Source: Bacteroidota bacterium (lineage in GTDB: Bacteria; Bacteroidota; Bacteroidia; Bacteroidales; Prolixibacteraceae). Taken from it: a stretch of DNA of 6,100 nt. Made by a program: the position numbers and the translations under genes. The notes beneath the pieces are model-generated. The model was not told the origin of the DNA and ran no database searches. It saw only the letters and a program-made list of their open reading frames with translations. The stretch lies in NCBI GenBank assembly GCA_030695265.1, contig JAUYTA010000120.1, positions 1 to 6,100 of the forward strand. The letters are read 5' to 3'. Below are positions 5,622 through 6,100 of this stretch, piece by piece. Position 1 is the stretch's first letter; the number at the start of each line of letters is the position of its first letter.

Positions 5622-5656
5622 TACTCAGCAGGTGACTCAAAGTCACCTGCTGAGTA
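5622..5656. repeat. REP-like palindrome, copy 3
   Basis: TACTCAGCAGGTGACT (5622-5637) and AGTCACCTGCTGAGTA (5641-5656) form a 16-bp perfect stem around CAA. The inner 33 bp are identical to copy 1 at 4828-4860 and in the same orientation. It lies in the 178-bp gap between the divergent RAYT gene and the secreted-protein gene starting at 5735, upstream of both. With copy 1 it frames an 829-bp unit containing the whole transposase gene. Confidence 0.92.
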
Positions 5657-5673
5657 AACAAATCCCTTTCTTC

Positions 5674-5707
5674 TTTGTAGATATTACAATAAGAAAATAT
5701 ATCTTTA
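5674..5707 (+). promoter_or_regulatory. Bacteroidota-type promoter of the right-edge secreted-protein gene
   Basis: TTTG at 5674-5677, 22 bp, then TATCTTTA at 5700-5707, which matches TAnnTTTG except for the last base. The 22-bp spacing is the same as that of the proposed fucosidase promoter. Transcription would start about 5712-5715, giving a leader of roughly 20 nt before the ATG at 5735. Confidence 0.45.
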
Positions 5708-5734
5708 TAACCTGAAACTTAAACCAAATCAATC

Positions 5735-6100
5735 ATGAAAAAGAAAGCTTTCCTGTGTTTTGCAATCATTTTAATCCTGAATGTTGCCACAAAACTGAAC
5801 GCACAATCACTGCAAATAAACGAACACGAGTATTTCGAAAAACACGGACTGAATGTGATGGTGTTTTTCGATATCTATCCTGAAGGACATCAGGGAGCGG
5901 TCGGCATCATTCAGAACGGCACGCGGGTGGCAACCAACGGCGATCTGCGTCTTGAACCTACTCCCGGCCAATGGCAACCCATTCCGAAGGTTGGCAAACG
6001 CTCGGCTGACCGCACCAAAAACGAAATCAGCGTAAAATGTACTTATCCAGATTCAAGCATCAACCGCAAAGGTTTTAACCCGGTTGAATACCCCGATTTG
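5735..6100 (+). CDS. secreted protein, 5' end only; possible GH9-type glycoside hydrolase
   Basis: The frame opens at ATG 5735 and remains open to the window edge, giving 122 residues. Residues 1-23 are a signal peptide (KKK at 2-4, hydrophobic core 5-18, cleavage probably after LNA before QS). The mature start has strands typical of an N-terminal beta domain: EYFEKHGLNVMVFFDIYPEGHQGAVGIIQNG (32-62), then DLRLEPTPGQWQPIP (70-84) and EISVKCTYPDS (97-107). From memory this resembles the N-terminal domain of Bacteroidota proteins annotated as GH9 enzymes (cellulase/glucosidase type), but the catalytic domain lies outside the window, so the enzyme family is a tentative call. It reads away from the RAYT module and has its own promoter. 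The shorter frame crossing this region in another phase is not a gene. Confidence 0.8.
   Translation, partial: MKKKAFLCFAIILILNVATKLNAQSLQINEHEYFEKHGLNVMVFFDIYPEGHQGAVGIIQNGTRVATNGDLRLEPTPGQWQPIPKVGKRSADRTKNEISVKCTYPDSSINRKGFNPVEYPDL

Noticed and set aside
5527..5715. A 62-codon + strand open frame across the RAYT start and palindrome copy 3
   Set aside because: It overlaps the antisense of the RAYT N-terminus and the palindrome, has no domain features and no proper leader.

Overview
The window looks like a chromosomal segment from a polysaccharide-degrading member of the Bacteroidota, plausibly Bacteroidales/Marinilabiliales-like. The evidence is secreted proteins with signal peptides ending in '...A|Q', short A-rich leaders without Shine-Dalgarno sequences, promoter candidates of the Bacteroidota type (TTG/TTTG, about 22 bp, TAnnTTTG), a DUF1080 protein and a GH29 fucosidase. 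No single-species assignment is possible from sequence alone.

Layout, left to right. (1) Bases 2-301 are the 3' end of a DUF1080 (3-keto-disaccharide hydrolase-type) gene on the + strand. (2) A GC-rich inverted-repeat element at 304-429 separates it from a convergent two-gene minus-strand operon: a YgjP/SprT-like zinc metallopeptidase (1777-2487) followed after 2 bp by dgt, an HD-domain dNTP triphosphohydrolase (428-1774). (3) Divergent from that operon is an unrecognised 235-residue cytoplasmic protein (2542-3249), closed by a strong intrinsic terminator (3289-3325). (4) A secreted GH29 alpha-L-fucosidase (3447-4814) follows, with a good promoter and a possible operator dyad upstream. (5) A mobile-like module spans 4828-5656: a Y1/HUH REP-associated tyrosine transposase (RAYT) gene on the minus strand (4954-5556), with copies of one palindrome on both sides and a third copy inside its reading frame. 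(6) At the right edge is the 5' end of another secreted protein (5735 onward), possibly a GH9-type enzyme, with its own promoter.

The most notable part is the RAYT module. A 33-bp palindrome (15-bp arms around a CAA loop) occurs intact at 4828-4860, 5320-5352 and 5622-5656, always in the same orientation, and as degenerate tandem half-copies at 4861-4945. The middle copy supplies exactly 11 in-frame codons of the transposase, between its HUH motif and its catalytic tyrosine. Compared with the outer copies it differs at two positions in each arm, and each change is matched in the opposite arm, so pairing stays perfect. The gene is thus both the presumed processor of the repeat and a carrier of it.

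Functionally, the DUF1080 protein, the fucosidase and the C-terminal-truncated secreted protein suggest use of complex glycans, but they are separate transcription units with housekeeping genes between them. No SusC/SusD pair is visible, so this is not a canonical PUL within the window.
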